DNA of 64,000 nucleotides from an uncultured Bacteroidales bacterium. Lineage in GTDB: Bacteria > Bacteroidota > Bacteroidia > Bacteroidales > Bacteroidaceae. This document shows positions 9,538-18,303 of the stretch, one piece after another. The stretch lies in assembly GCA_902788275.1 (NCBI GenBank), contig CADAJV010000002.1:1-64000 (forward strand). Direction: 5' to 3'. The translations under genes and the position numbers were made by a program. Within the stretch, counting starts at the first letter, position 1; each line of letters begins with the position of its first letter. Below the pieces are notes generated by a model. That model ran no database searches and had not been told where the DNA came from. It was given only the letters and a program-made list of their open reading frames with translations.

Positions 9538-9580
9538 AATCTTATTAGTGTTTTGGGTTAATTGCTTTTACATTTCGTTG

Positions 9581-9588
9581 CAAAGGTA
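9581..9588 (-). promoter_or_regulatory. -7 element of gdhA
   Basis: Minus-strand TACCTTTG matches TAnnTTTG, 43 bp upstream of the gdhA start. Confidence 0.6.
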
Positions 9589-9671
9589 GCAATATTAACG
9601 CTATGTCAGTATTGTGGTGCGCTTATTTTTTTTGACAAATGTAAAAATATTCGGCGATAAAGTTGAAGAAT

Positions 9672-9704
9672 AAAGAAAAAATGCCCGTTTTTTAATACGG
9701 ACAT
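9672..9704 (-). terminator. terminator of the glycosyltransferase operon
   Basis: On the minus strand ATGTCCGT pairs with ACGGGCAT (one G-U pair), followed by a T-rich run (plus-strand A-run 9675-9680). It lies 30 bp past the glycosyltransferase stop codon. A second 7-bp hairpin (9725-9742) overlaps that stop codon. Confidence 0.65.
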
Positions 9705-9733
9705 TGCAAAAGTTACAAAATGTTGCCCTATGT

Positions 9734-10657
9734 TTATAGGGCCAGCCGCCACACTCCGCGTACTCCCCATGCGCTGAGGCGATAGAGCAGTGGAAGTCTC
9801 AACCTGTCGATAAAGGTGAGGACGCTGCAATCTATACTATTATATATAAGGTAGGCAGCCTGCTTGTTGCCCTCATGGCGTATGTGACCGGCATAAAGGG
9901 CTCTGCGGTTGTTTAGGGCACGGAGAAGGTTTTGGGCTTTGCGGCTTGCTGTGTTTTCGCTACGCCTTATGTCCTGCTCTATGGCATTGTGAGCGACTAT
10001 GATTTTGTCGGCACGGTCGCCATATCTGGTGCCGGTAATGCTATCGGAGTGTACGTATATTTTGTGCCATACGCCAGGCAGCCATACTGTCTTGGGATTG
10101 GCAAGCATGATACGGAAGGCCCATTCGAAGTCTATCCAGTAAAAAAGGCTTTCGTTCCAACGGGCGTGTTTTTGGGCGAAGCTGCGGCGCAGGAATAGCG
10201 ACACCGTTGCAAAGTTGTTTGCCACAAGATGGCGGCGAGGGTCGGTGGAGTGTATGATGTGGCGCGGTGCGACATGGTCGTTGGGATAAACATAACGCAC
10301 CTGCAGGGCAACTGCATCGGCTTTCTCTTTGTCGGCAAGCTCTTGTGCGGCGCTAAGCATGCTGGGGCTGAGTTCATCATCGGAGTCAAAAAAATAGACA
10401 TAATCACCGCTTGCCTTGTCAAGACCGCAGTTTCGTGCTGCCGCTGCTCCGGGCTTTGTCTCGTGGAGCAGTATGGCGGAGATGCCTGGGGCATCGATAG
10501 TGTCTACAAAGTTCTGTACTATGGCACAGGTGTTGTCGTCGCTGTTATTGTCAACAAAGATTATTTCCACCTGGCAGTCGCTGATGCGGCGAAGGCTGTC
10601 GAATAGACGCGGCAGCAGTTTGCTGCGATTGTGGACCGGAATGATTAGACTTACCAT
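9734..10657 (-). CDS. family 2 glycosyltransferase
   Basis: Inverting GT-A glycosyltransferase, 307 residues. The N-terminus MVSLIIPVHNRSKLL and FVDNNSDDNT form the nucleotide-sugar binding part. YFFDSDDELSP supplies the DxD-type metal site near residue 95. No membrane helix is obvious. It is third in a minus-strand unit after the PEP-synthase-like protein and the nucleotidyltransferase, 39 bp downstream of the latter. The sugar and acceptor are unknown; cell-envelope glycan is the likely target. Confidence 0.9.
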   Translation of the reverse strand: MVSLIIPVHNRSKLLPRLFDSLRRISDCQVEIIFVDNNSDDNTCAIVQNFVDTIDAPGISAILLHETKPGAAAARNCGLDKASGDYVYFFDSDDELSPSMLSAAQELADKEKADAVALQVRYVYPNDHVAPRHIIHSTDPRRHLVANNFATVSLFLRRSFAQKHARWNESLFYWIDFEWAFRIMLANPKTVWLPGVWHKIYVHSDSITGTRYGDRADKIIVAHNAIEQDIRRSENTASRKAQNLLRALNNRRALYAGHIRHEGNKQAAYLIYNSIDCSVLTFIDRLRLPLLYRLSAWGVRGVWRLAL

Positions 10658-10696
10658 CGGCAGTATGAAAATGTTGTTAGTGTGTAAACAAACTAT

Positions 10697-11449
10697 TTAT
10701 CCCTCCTCAAGTGCACGGAGTACGTCAATCTTCCCTATGTCTGTAAGCATAAGGTCAGGCTGCACCAGGCCGCGAATGTTAAGGCGGTTGCAGTTTTCGA
10801 TATAGAAATCGATTATGCCGAACCTGTCGGGCCATTCGTTCATGGCCTCTGTTAGATGCTTGCTTACCACATGGATGCCTGAGAAGGCGAGAGGGGTGAG
10901 TGTTTTGAGATTGGAGGGTTGAGATTGTAGGGCTGAGGGCCGCACTTCTCCGGTCTTTATGTTCTGCCAGCCTCGGAGACGCATATGGTTGTCGAATAGT
11001 AGATAGCGGCTCGTTTCGCGCTGACTCACCAGCAGCATGGCGTCTGCCTCGCCTATTGAGTGGTAAAGCTCGTCAAGGTGTGCATTGCTCATGATATCTA
11101 CATTGTGGATAAGCACGGGGTTGTCGTCTTGGGCAAAGATTAGAGGTGCTGCTTTGCGCAGTCCTCCGCCAGTGTCGAGCAGCTGTTCGCTCTCATCGCT
11201 GATTTTTATGGCTATACCCCTATTCTGGACCCATTCCGCAAAGGGACCGCTGCTGACATAGTCTTTAATCTGGTTGGCGAAATGGTGAACGTTGATTGTC
11301 AGGTCGTGGACTCCTTCGGCCTCCAGTCGCTCGGCCACATGCCACAGCAGTGTGCGTCCTTTCAATTCTACCAATGCTTTGGGGCGGCAGTTGGTTAGTG
11401 GGGCAAGGCGTGTGCCGAGGCCGGCGGCAAATATCATGGCTTTATTCAT
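10697..11449 (-). CDS. sugar-1-phosphate nucleotidyltransferase
   Basis: GT-A-fold nucleotidyltransferase of 250 residues that resembles MurNAc-1-phosphate uridylyltransferase (MurU) and other NTP-transferases. The N-terminal signature is MIFAAGLGTRLAPLT, followed by RPKALVELKG and the metal-binding IHNVDIMS. A segment encoded at 10895-10940 (SALQSQPSNLKTLTPLAF) comes from an 8-bp repeat run and looks like an in-frame insertion. It begins 3 bp after the preceding gene, so translation is probably coupled. The exact sugar is not predictable. Confidence 0.88.
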   Translation of the reverse strand: MNKAMIFAAGLGTRLAPLTNCRPKALVELKGRTLLWHVAERLEAEGVHDLTINVHHFANQIKDYVSSGPFAEWVQNRGIAIKISDESEQLLDTGGGLRKAAPLIFAQDDNPVLIHNVDIMSNAHLDELYHSIGEADAMLLVSQRETSRYLLFDNHMRLRGWQNIKTGEVRPSALQSQPSNLKTLTPLAFSGIHVVSKHLTEAMNEWPDRFGIIDFYIENCNRLNIRGLVQPDLMLTDIGKIDVLRALEEG

Positions 11450-11452
11450 GGT

Positions 11453-14416
11453 TTATCTGTTGAGTTTCACTACGGCTTGTCGGTGCATACCGTCCACCAT
11501 GATGGTGAGTGGCTTGTCGGTGCGTACATGGCGCAGGTGGGCTGTCTCCTCCATGGCAGGCATGGCGTTGAGTGTGGCCTCGTCGTATATTCCTTCACCT
11601 TTGAAGGCGTTTATGGTGAGGTAGCTCACCCCCAGAGATGTGAGGTTCTGAAAGAAGTGGGTGCCTTGTGACGGGTCTATCTGGTAGGAGCCGAGACCAG
11701 CTTCCACTATCAGGCGCGCGGCGGAAATATTGGGCCACTTGACGGGTATGCCAAGCCACGGGTCGCTGCTTCCCCAGCGGCCAGGGCCAACATAGATGCA
11801 ATGACGCTCCTGGCTGAGCAGCTTAGAGTTAAGCAGGTCAATCTCAGCGGCTATTTGTGGGTTGTCCTGCGGGTTGTAGTCGGCTGTCTTGATATAGATG
11901 ATGTCGGTAATGTCAGTGCTCGACTCGTGGCCAATGGCCTTGTCAGAGCGCAGTAGACACTCGTTGTCAGGAATGTCGGTCAGGTTGATGTTTATGCTCA
12001 TGCGATTGTCAACCATTGGGCGAATCTGTAGTAGATAAAACTCTCCCGTCCTGTCAGCCCGGAGGTTGACGGCAAATTCTATCTCTACTGGTCGGCGCAT
12101 TTCCTCGGCGCCCATCTGGAGAACCTTTTGTATTACCTTGGGCAGGGGGAAAACCCCATTGTGCAGTACGCCGCAGAAGGAGATAATCTTGCGGTTGCGC
12201 CCCTCATAGTAGCCATCGTATATCTGCTGGTCCTCAGGCAGGTAGGTGGAGCATACATAGGGTAGGGTGCCGTCCTGTTCAGCCTCCTTGATGGGCAGTC
12301 GCTGGAGGTTGAATCCATCGTCGGTCATAAACTGGCTGCATGCCTCGCTTCTCATGTCGAGGGCGAGGAAAGTGGTCTGGGTGTCGCGCAGGGCCATGGT
12401 CATCTCGCTCATCTGGAGCACGTGGTTGGGGCGGGCGGGGCAAACCCTTAGCGCCACTCCGCCATCCACTATATATTTGCCGAGGCCGAAGGCCAGTGAC
12501 ACGGTGCCCTCTTCAGGGCGTTCATCACCTATTGGGTAGTAGTTAATGCTGCGGGCTACGCCGCTGATGACAGGGTAGAAGCGATTGTCGTGGCGCTCAC
12601 CTACTACCACTTGCAGAATGACGGCCATTTTCTCTTGGTCTATCACATTCTGAGTGGCGGTCATATAGTCTTTGCTGGCTTTGAAATACACTGAGGCATA
12701 GACCGACTTGATGGCAGCGGTAAGCATCTTAAGACGTTCCTCTGTGTTCTCAACCGGCGGTATCATGTAGGTTGAATAAACGCCGGCAAAAGGCTGATAG
12801 TGTGCGTCTTCCAGCAATGACGACGAGCGCACTGCTATGGGGTCTTTCACTACGTCGAGGAAAGCCCTGAGGTCATTGAGCAGGTTGGCCGATAGGGTAC
12901 AGCCCACAAAGCGGTCAAGCAACTGCTGGTCAGTTAGGTCATCGCTGAGGGCAAGCTGATACAAATTGTTGCTGTCCATAAATTCATCGAAGACATCGGT
13001 ACAAAGCACCACCGTCTTGGGTATCATAATCGGAGCCACCCCATTGAGGGCAGTGTGCTTCTGCATTATGTGGTCAAGGAATGCCAGACCACGTCCTTTG
13101 CCCCCCAGCGAACCTTCGCCTATACGGGCAAAGTTGCTATATTGGTCAAAGCGGTCCTTCTGGAACACGGCCACTACACCCCTGTTCTTCATTTGGCGGT
13201 AGGCTACTATGGCATCGAAGATCAGCTTGCGGTGGGCATCAATGTCCTGCACAGATTTGAGCGACATGCCTTTCACCACGTCAGACAGGCCGAACAGGGC
13301 TCTTGAGCTGAGCCAGCGGCTCACATTGTTGCGTCGTATGTGCCAGAGAAACGACTCGCGTGGCACGGTCATAATGTGGTTCTGCAGGTCTCTCAGGTTA
13401 CGTACTCGCAGCACCTCCTCATGAGTGTTGGGGTTACGGAATATGAAGTCGCCGAAGCCCAGGTACATTCTCAGCACGTCGCGCAGGTCCTGTTCCATCT
13501 TCTTGGAGTTTTTGTCAATAAAGTGGTAGCCCAGCGCCCACGCCTTGTCACAGTTATCCTTCTCCGAGCTTTCCATAATGAGGGGGATATAGGGGTCTTG
13601 CGCCCTGATGGCCTTAAACAGCTTGAATCCTGCCTCGTCATCCTTTTCATCGTCCTTGGGGTTGGCACCCTTGATAAAATGAAGCGGAAACTTGCAATCG
13701 CTGATGATGCCCAGCGCATTGTTGGAGAAACGGCTATATATATCCCAGGCCTCCTCATAGTTGCGGGCCAGCACTATCTTGGGCCGGCCCCTCATGCGGA
13801 GTTTTTCCAGCGAAGTGTTGAGGGCCTCGGTGGCGAACTCCAGACTCTGGTGCAGTACAAACTTGTATAGCGAGGGCAATATGGAGGAGTAGAAACGGAT
13901 ATTGTCCTCCACCAGCATTATCATCTGCACACCGGCGCTGATGTCATGTTCCAGGTTCATGCGGTCCTCAATGAGCTTGATGATAGTTATGAGCAGGTCG
14001 GTGTTGCCCAGCCAGCAGAATACATACTCAAAGATGCTGAGGTCAATGTCCTGCATTCTGGCGGTTATGCCGTGGCTGAACGGGGTAAGCACCACCATCG
14101 GTATGGCCGTGTAGCGTGTCTTGATGTTGCGGGCCATGTCAAACACATCATCATCGTCACCCGCGGTCTTGGATGGCATGCAGATGACCAGGTTGATTTC
14201 GCCCTGCTTGAGGTGCTGTTCGGCCTCCTGTTCGGTACTGACCTGCACAAATCGTGGCGGGAAACTCAAGCCCAACCTGGCATATTCCTGAAAGATTTTC
14301 TCGTCCACTCGGCCGTCATCCTCCAGCATGAATGCATCGTAGGGATTGGCCACAATGAGTACGTTGAAAATGCGGCGCTGCATCAGTTCGGTGAACTGCG
14401 TATTTTTGAGTTGCAT
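11453..14416 (-). CDS. PEP-synthase-like protein with N-terminal receiver-like domains
   Basis: A 987-residue protein of unknown function. Residues about 15-150 (FNVLIVANPYDAFMLEDDGR, INLVICMPS, IPMVVLTPF) and about 165-330 (MIMLVEDNIRFYSSI, LGIISDCKFP, YIPLIMESSE) look like two response-regulator receiver folds. The C-terminal 550 residues carry a PPDK/PEP-synthase nucleotide-binding domain: IGEGSLGGKGRGLAFLDHI, DPIAVRSSSLLEDA and LQIRPMVDNR. The swivelling phosphohistidine domain and the PEP-binding barrel of true PEP synthases are not seen. It heads the operon with a nucleotidyltransferase and a glycosyltransferase. A role as an ATP-dependent phosphotransferase or sensor is inference only. 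Confidence 0.85.
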   Translation of the reverse strand: MQLKNTQFTELMQRRIFNVLIVANPYDAFMLEDDGRVDEKIFQEYARLGLSFPPRFVQVSTEQEAEQHLKQGEINLVICMPSKTAGDDDDVFDMARNIKTRYTAIPMVVLTPFSHGITARMQDIDLSIFEYVFCWLGNTDLLITIIKLIEDRMNLEHDISAGVQMIMLVEDNIRFYSSILPSLYKFVLHQSLEFATEALNTSLEKLRMRGRPKIVLARNYEEAWDIYSRFSNNALGIISDCKFPLHFIKGANPKDDEKDDEAGFKLFKAIRAQDPYIPLIMESSEKDNCDKAWALGYHFIDKNSKKMEQDLRDVLRMYLGFGDFIFRNPNTHEEVLRVRNLRDLQNHIMTVPRESFLWHIRRNNVSRWLSSRALFGLSDVVKGMSLKSVQDIDAHRKLIFDAIVAYRQMKNRGVVAVFQKDRFDQYSNFARIGEGSLGGKGRGLAFLDHIMQKHTALNGVAPIMIPKTVVLCTDVFDEFMDSNNLYQLALSDDLTDQQLLDRFVGCTLSANLLNDLRAFLDVVKDPIAVRSSSLLEDAHYQPFAGVYSTYMIPPVENTEERLKMLTAAIKSVYASVYFKASKDYMTATQNVIDQEKMAVILQVVVGERHDNRFYPVISGVARSINYYPIGDERPEEGTVSLAFGLGKYIVDGGVALRVCPARPNHVLQMSEMTMALRDTQTTFLALDMRSEACSQFMTDDGFNLQRLPIKEAEQDGTLPYVCSTYLPEDQQIYDGYYEGRNRKIISFCGVLHNGVFPLPKVIQKVLQMGAEEMRRPVEIEFAVNLRADRTGEFYLLQIRPMVDNRMSININLTDIPDNECLLRSDKAIGHESSTDITDIIYIKTADYNPQDNPQIAAEIDLLNSKLLSQERHCIYVGPGRWGSSDPWLGIPVKWPNISAARLIVEAGLGSYQIDPSQGTHFFQNLTSLGVSYLTINAFKGEGIYDEATLNAMPAMEETAHLRHVRTDKPLTIMVDGMHRQAVVKLNR

Positions 14417-14494
14417 GTCTTGCGGTGTTGTTTGTCATGCAAAATTGCAACTTTTTTTCATAAAACACGGCCTTCTGATGAATGTTTGCGCTTT

Positions 14495-14530
14495 TTTGCC
14501 TACACATGTTATAAAATTGTGCTACTTTTG
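14495..14530 (+). promoter_or_regulatory. promoter of the DMP19-smpB-metH unit
   Basis: TTTG at 14495-14498 and TACTTTTG at 14523-14530, spacer 24 bp, slightly long. The -7 element ends 7 bp before the ATG, implying a leaderless or nearly leaderless mRNA. Confidence 0.55.
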
Positions 14531-14537
14531 CAAACTA

Positions 14538-14987
14538 ATGGCAGAATACACAACAACAATAGCAACTCTCACCGCTCCGCTGTGGCAAAGGGTGGGTGGC
14601 GAGCTGACGGCAGAGTCTATGGCCATGCTGTCTGCTGACCAGATTACGCTTCTGGCTTACTCAATTCTTCGTGACGAATTGTTGGAGGGAGGCTTCGTGC
14701 AGCTTATCCATAACGGCTACGGCCCATTCATCTTCCTCAATCCCTTCGCCAAGGTTCTCCGCTTGTGGGGGCTCAAGGATTTAGGCAAGTGGCTCTATGA
14801 TGCCCGTGCCCTCTATGAGCAGACGCGTGCTAGGCTGGAGCGGCCTATAGAGACTGATGAGGATTTTATGGCCCTCTATGAGCAGTATCCCGAGTGGGAT
14901 GACTTTGATGATTACTTCGTGGAGGCGGAGCCTCAGATTACGGCCCAGGTCTGTCAGGCCTATATAAACGCAACATCTCATGGTTAG
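14538..14987 (+). CDS. DMP19-like / DUF4375 family protein
   Basis: A 149-residue, mostly alpha-helical acidic protein resembling DMP19/DUF4375 family members: [33 protein letters not shown], and the C-terminal [20 protein letters not shown]. In other bacteria such proteins are small DNA-mimic-like factors, but the role here is unknown. The start at 14538 is chosen because it lies just downstream of a good -7 element; longer upstream readings overlap the divergent promoter. Its stop overlaps the smpB start by 8 bp, so the two are translationally coupled. Confidence 0.75.
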   Translation: MAEYTTTIATLTAPLWQRVGGELTAESMAMLSADQITLLAYSILRDELLEGGFVQLIHNGYGPFIFLNPFAKVLRLWGLKDLGKWLYDARALYEQTRARLERPIETDEDFMALYEQYPEWDDFDDYFVEAEPQITAQVCQAYINATSHG

Positions 14988-15459
14988 TAAGAAAAACGAT
15001 ATAAAGGCAAGCGTAATAATCAAAAACCGCAAGGCGGAGTTCGACTATTTCTTCCTCACCCGTTATACGGCAGGCATCGTGCTCACCGGTACGGAGATTA
15101 AGTCCATCCGCCAGAGCCGTGCCTCGCTGGTGGATGCCTACTGCTACATCAGCCAGCGCGAGGTGTGGGTTAAGAATATGTATGTGGCCGAGTATTTCTA
15201 TGGTTCCTTTAACAATCATAACACTCGCCGTGACCGCAAACTGTTGCTCAATCGCCGCGAGATAATACGTCTGGAGCAGCAACTCAAGAATCCCGGTCTC
15301 ACCATTGTGCCACTGCGGCTATATGTTGACGAGAATGGCCGCGCCAAACTGGAGATAGCCTTGGCCCGTGGAAAGAAGATGTACGACAAGCGCGCCACCA
15401 TGAAGGATCGCGACGACCGCCGCGAGATGGACCGCGCCACCAAGAATCATAGCTATTAA
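14980..15459 (+). CDS. smpB: SsrA-binding protein
   Basis: tmRNA partner in trans-translation that rescues stalled ribosomes. 159 residues, typical length. Motifs: [51 protein letters not shown] and the C-terminal basic tail [14 protein letters not shown] that enters the decoding centre. It overlaps the preceding gene by 8 bp. No tmRNA gene is seen in the window. Confidence 0.97.
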   Translation: MVSKKNDIKASVIIKNRKAEFDYFFLTRYTAGIVLTGTEIKSIRQSRASLVDAYCYISQREVWVKNMYVAEYFYGSFNNHNTRRDRKLLLNRREIIRLEQQLKNPGLTIVPLRLYVDENGRAKLEIALARGKKMYDKRATMKDRDDRREMDRATKNHSY

Positions 15460-15499
15460 TTCTTACAGGTTAAGGATTATAGGTAAGAAATTATAGATT

Positions 15500-18259
15500 A
15501 TGACTTTGCAGCAGGCAATCACTGAGCGAATACTGGTCCTTGACGGTGCTATGGGCACCATGATACAGTCCTATGGCCTTGCGGAGGAGGATTTCCGTCG
15601 CGATGGCCTCAATCTGCCCCAGGGCTTGCTGCAGAAGGGCAACAACGACCTGCTCTGTCTTACTCGTCCCGATGTAATAAGCGACATCCACCGTCGCTAC
15701 CTGGAGGCAGGGGCCGACATCATCACAGCCAACACCTTCTCCTCGCAACGCATATCCATGGCCGATTATGGCTGTCAGCATCTGGTGGCCGACATTAACC
15801 GTGCCGCCGTAAGGCTGGCTCGCACCCTTGCCGACCAATACACACGGCGTAACCCCCAGCAGCCGCGATTTGTGGTGGCTACCGTGGGACCTACAAACAA
15901 GACGGCCTCCATGTCGCCCGACGTCAATGATCCCGCCCGTCGTGACATAACCTACGACCAGTTGGCGGACGCCTACACCGAGCAGATGGTGGCCCTTCTG
16001 CAGGAGGGCATAGACGGCCTGCTCATAGAGACTATTTTTGACACCCTCAATGCCAAGGCTGCCATCTTTGCCGCCGAGGAGGCCATGGCCGCAACTGGAT
16101 GCAAAGTACCCCTCATGCTCTCGCTCACTGTGGCCGACAAGGGTGGCCGTACGCTCAGTGGCCAGACCATCGGGGCCTTTCTGGCCTCGATAAGCCATGC
16201 CGACATATTCTCCGTAGGTCTCAATTGCTCCTTCGGCCCTAGGGAGATTAAGCCCTTTCTGGAGGAACTGGCCGCCAAGGCTCCTTATTATATCTCTTGT
16301 CATCCCAATGCTGGCCTGCCTAACGCTCTCGGTCAGTACGACATCACTCCCGCCGAGATGCGCGATCTGATGCGCGATTTTGTGGACCGCAACCTTGTCA
16401 ATATCATAGGCGGATGCTGCGGCACTACCGATGCTTATATTGCCCTCTATCCGGAGATAGTCAATCAGAAGATTCGGAATACTCAGAACACTCGGAACAC
16501 TCAGAATACTCTCACCCTTTCCGGCCTAGAACTGCTGAAGGCAACACCCGAGGTGCCATTTATAAATGTGGGTGAGCGTTGCAATGTGGCCGGCAGCCGC
16601 AAGTTTCTGCGCCTCATCAGTTCTCATCAGTACGATGAGGCTCTGCAGATTGCGCGTAAGCAGGTGGACGACGGTGCCTTGGTGCTCGACATCAATATGG
16701 ATGACGGTTTGCTTGATACCCCTGTTGAGATGACCCACTTCCTTAACCTCATCGCCTCCGACCCCGACATCGCCCGTGTGCCATTGATGATCGACTCGTC
16801 AGACTTTAATGTCATTGAGCGCAGTCTCAAGTGCATCCAGGGCAAGAGCATTGTTAACTCTATCTCCCTCAAGGAAGGTGAGGAGGTCTTCCTGCAGAGG
16901 GCCCGCATGGTTAGGCGCCTCGGTGCAGCCGTCATAGTGATGGCCTTTGATGAGCAGGGTCAGGCTACCACCTTCGAGCGCAAGATTGAAGTGTGTCGCC
17001 GCGCCTATGACCTCTTGGTCGGCAGGGCAGGCTTTAATCCCGCCGACATTATCTTTGACCCCAATATCCTCTCCATAGCCACCGGCATGGCCGAGCACGA
17101 CCGCTACGCCCTCGACTTTATACGCGCCACACGTTGGATTCGCCAGAACCTCAAGGGAGCCCATGTCAGCGGCGGAGTAAGTAACCTCTCCTTTGCCTTC
17201 CGTGGCAATAACTACTTGCGTGAGGCCATGCATGCCGTCTTCCTCTACCATGCCATTCAGGCAGGCATGGACATGGGCATAGTTAACCCTGCTACCTCCG
17301 TACTCTATACCGACATACCATCCGATCTTCGCACCCTGTTGGAGGACACCATTCTCTGTCGCCGTCCCGATGCTGCCGAGAGGCTCATAGAGTGGGCACA
17401 GAAGGAGAACGCAAGCCCCACAGTCTCCTCTAACTCCCCCTTAGGAGGGAGGACTCCTTCTCTTGAGGGGCATGTTGGGCAGCGGCTCAGTCAAGCGCTT
17501 GTCAAGGGTGACTCTTCCAGCCTGGAGGCCGACCTCACCGAGGCCATCAGCGAGTATCCCTCGGCTGTCAGCATAATCGAAGGGCCTCTCATGGAGGGCA
17601 TGACCACTGTTGGCCGCTACTTTGCCGATGGTCGCATGTTTTTGCCCCAGGTGGTCAAGACGGCGCGTACTATGAAGCGGGCTGTGGAAATCCTACAGCC
17701 ATACATCGGGCAGGACAAGGAGCAGTCGGCCACTGCTGCTCACGTTATGCTGGCTACCGTCAAGGGCGATGTCCACGACATAGGCAAGAATATTGTCAGC
17801 GTGGTGATGGCCTGCAATAACTATAAGATTACAGACCTCGGAGTGATGGTGCCTGCAGAGCAGATAGTGGAGGCTGCCCTCAGAGAGCATCCCGACATCA
17901 TTGGTCTCAGTGGCCTCATCACCCCCAGTCTGGCCGAGATGTGTCACACCGCCGAGGCCCTGCGTAACGCCGGTATCAATGTGCCCCTCATGATAGGCGG
18001 TGCCACTACCAGTGCTCTCCACACAGCACTCAGGATTGCGCCTCTCTATGACGGTCCCGTAGTCTGGGTGAAGGATGCCTCGCAGAACTCCATCATAGCA
18101 GCCCAGCTGCTCAATCCCGCCACTCGCGACGGATTCGTGGCCGCCCTCCGCGCCGACCAGCAGACCATCCGCACCGGATATGCTGCCAAGCAGCCATCCA
18201 TGGCCAGCCTGCAGGAGGCCCGCGCTAACAGGCTTAATCTGTTCGGCAATAAGGAATAA
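15500..18259 (+). CDS. metH: cobalamin-dependent methionine synthase, short form
   Basis: Methylates homocysteine with methyl-THF through methylcobalamin. 919 residues, about 300 fewer than E. coli MetH. The homocysteine domain (1-320) has zinc ligands Cys243, Cys306 and Cys307. The pterin domain starts at INVGERCNVAGS (355-366). The cap and B12 domains follow, with the cobalt-ligand motif DVHDIG at 757-762. The protein ends shortly after, so the C-terminal AdoMet-dependent reactivation domain is missing. Two insertions are visible: a 9-bp repeat at residues 325-338 and a palindrome-encoded segment at about 641-662 in the cap. No cobalamin riboswitch is seen in the 40 bp upstream. Confidence 0.95.
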   Translation: MTLQQAITERILVLDGAMGTMIQSYGLAEEDFRRDGLNLPQGLLQKGNNDLLCLTRPDVISDIHRRYLEAGADIITANTFSSQRISMADYGCQHLVADINRAAVRLARTLADQYTRRNPQQPRFVVATVGPTNKTASMSPDVNDPARRDITYDQLADAYTEQMVALLQEGIDGLLIETIFDTLNAKAAIFAAEEAMAATGCKVPLMLSLTVADKGGRTLSGQTIGAFLASISHADIFSVGLNCSFGPREIKPFLEELAAKAPYYISCHPNAGLPNALGQYDITPAEMRDLMRDFVDRNLVNIIGGCCGTTDAYIALYPEIVNQKIRNTQNTRNTQNTLTLSGLELLKATPEVPFINVGERCNVAGSRKFLRLISSHQYDEALQIARKQVDDGALVLDINMDDGLLDTPVEMTHFLNLIASDPDIARVPLMIDSSDFNVIERSLKCIQGKSIVNSISLKEGEEVFLQRARMVRRLGAAVIVMAFDEQGQATTFERKIEVCRRAYDLLVGRAGFNPADIIFDPNILSIATGMAEHDRYALDFIRATRWIRQNLKGAHVSGGVSNLSFAFRGNNYLREAMHAVFLYHAIQAGMDMGIVNPATSVLYTDIPSDLRTLLEDTILCRRPDAAERLIEWAQKENASPTVSSNSPLGGRTPSLEGHVGQRLSQALVKGDSSSLEADLTEAISEYPSAVSIIEGPLMEGMTTVGRYFADGRMFLPQVVKTARTMKRAVEILQPYIGQDKEQSATAAHVMLATVKGDVHDIGKNIVSVVMACNNYKITDLGVMVPAEQIVEAALREHPDIIGLSGLITPSLAEMCHTAEALRNAGINVPLMIGGATTSALHTALRIAPLYDGPVVWVKDASQNSIIAAQLLNPATRDGFVAALRADQQTIRTGYAAKQPSMASLQEARANRLNLFGNKE
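16479..16514. repeat. 9-bp tandem repeat inside metH
   Basis: Four 9-bp units (GAATACTCA, GAACACTCG, GAACACTCA, GAATACTCT) encode a repeated Asn-Thr-Gln/Arg linker between the homocysteine and pterin domains, keeping frame. Confidence 0.8.
17421..17478. repeat. palindromic insert inside metH
   Basis: CTCCCCCTTAGGAGGGAG and flanking bases form a hairpin like the intergenic palindromes at 34791 and 41247. It is translated in frame as a low-complexity Ser/Pro/Gly segment within the cap module. Confidence 0.55.
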
Positions 18260-18303
18260 TCAATAACTATAGTCTCTATAGTCCCAATAAAAAAGAAAAC
18301 ACA

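Noticed and set aside
15460..15499. Cobalamin riboswitch upstream of metH
   Set aside because: Only 40 bp separate smpB and metH; no B12-box sequence is seen.
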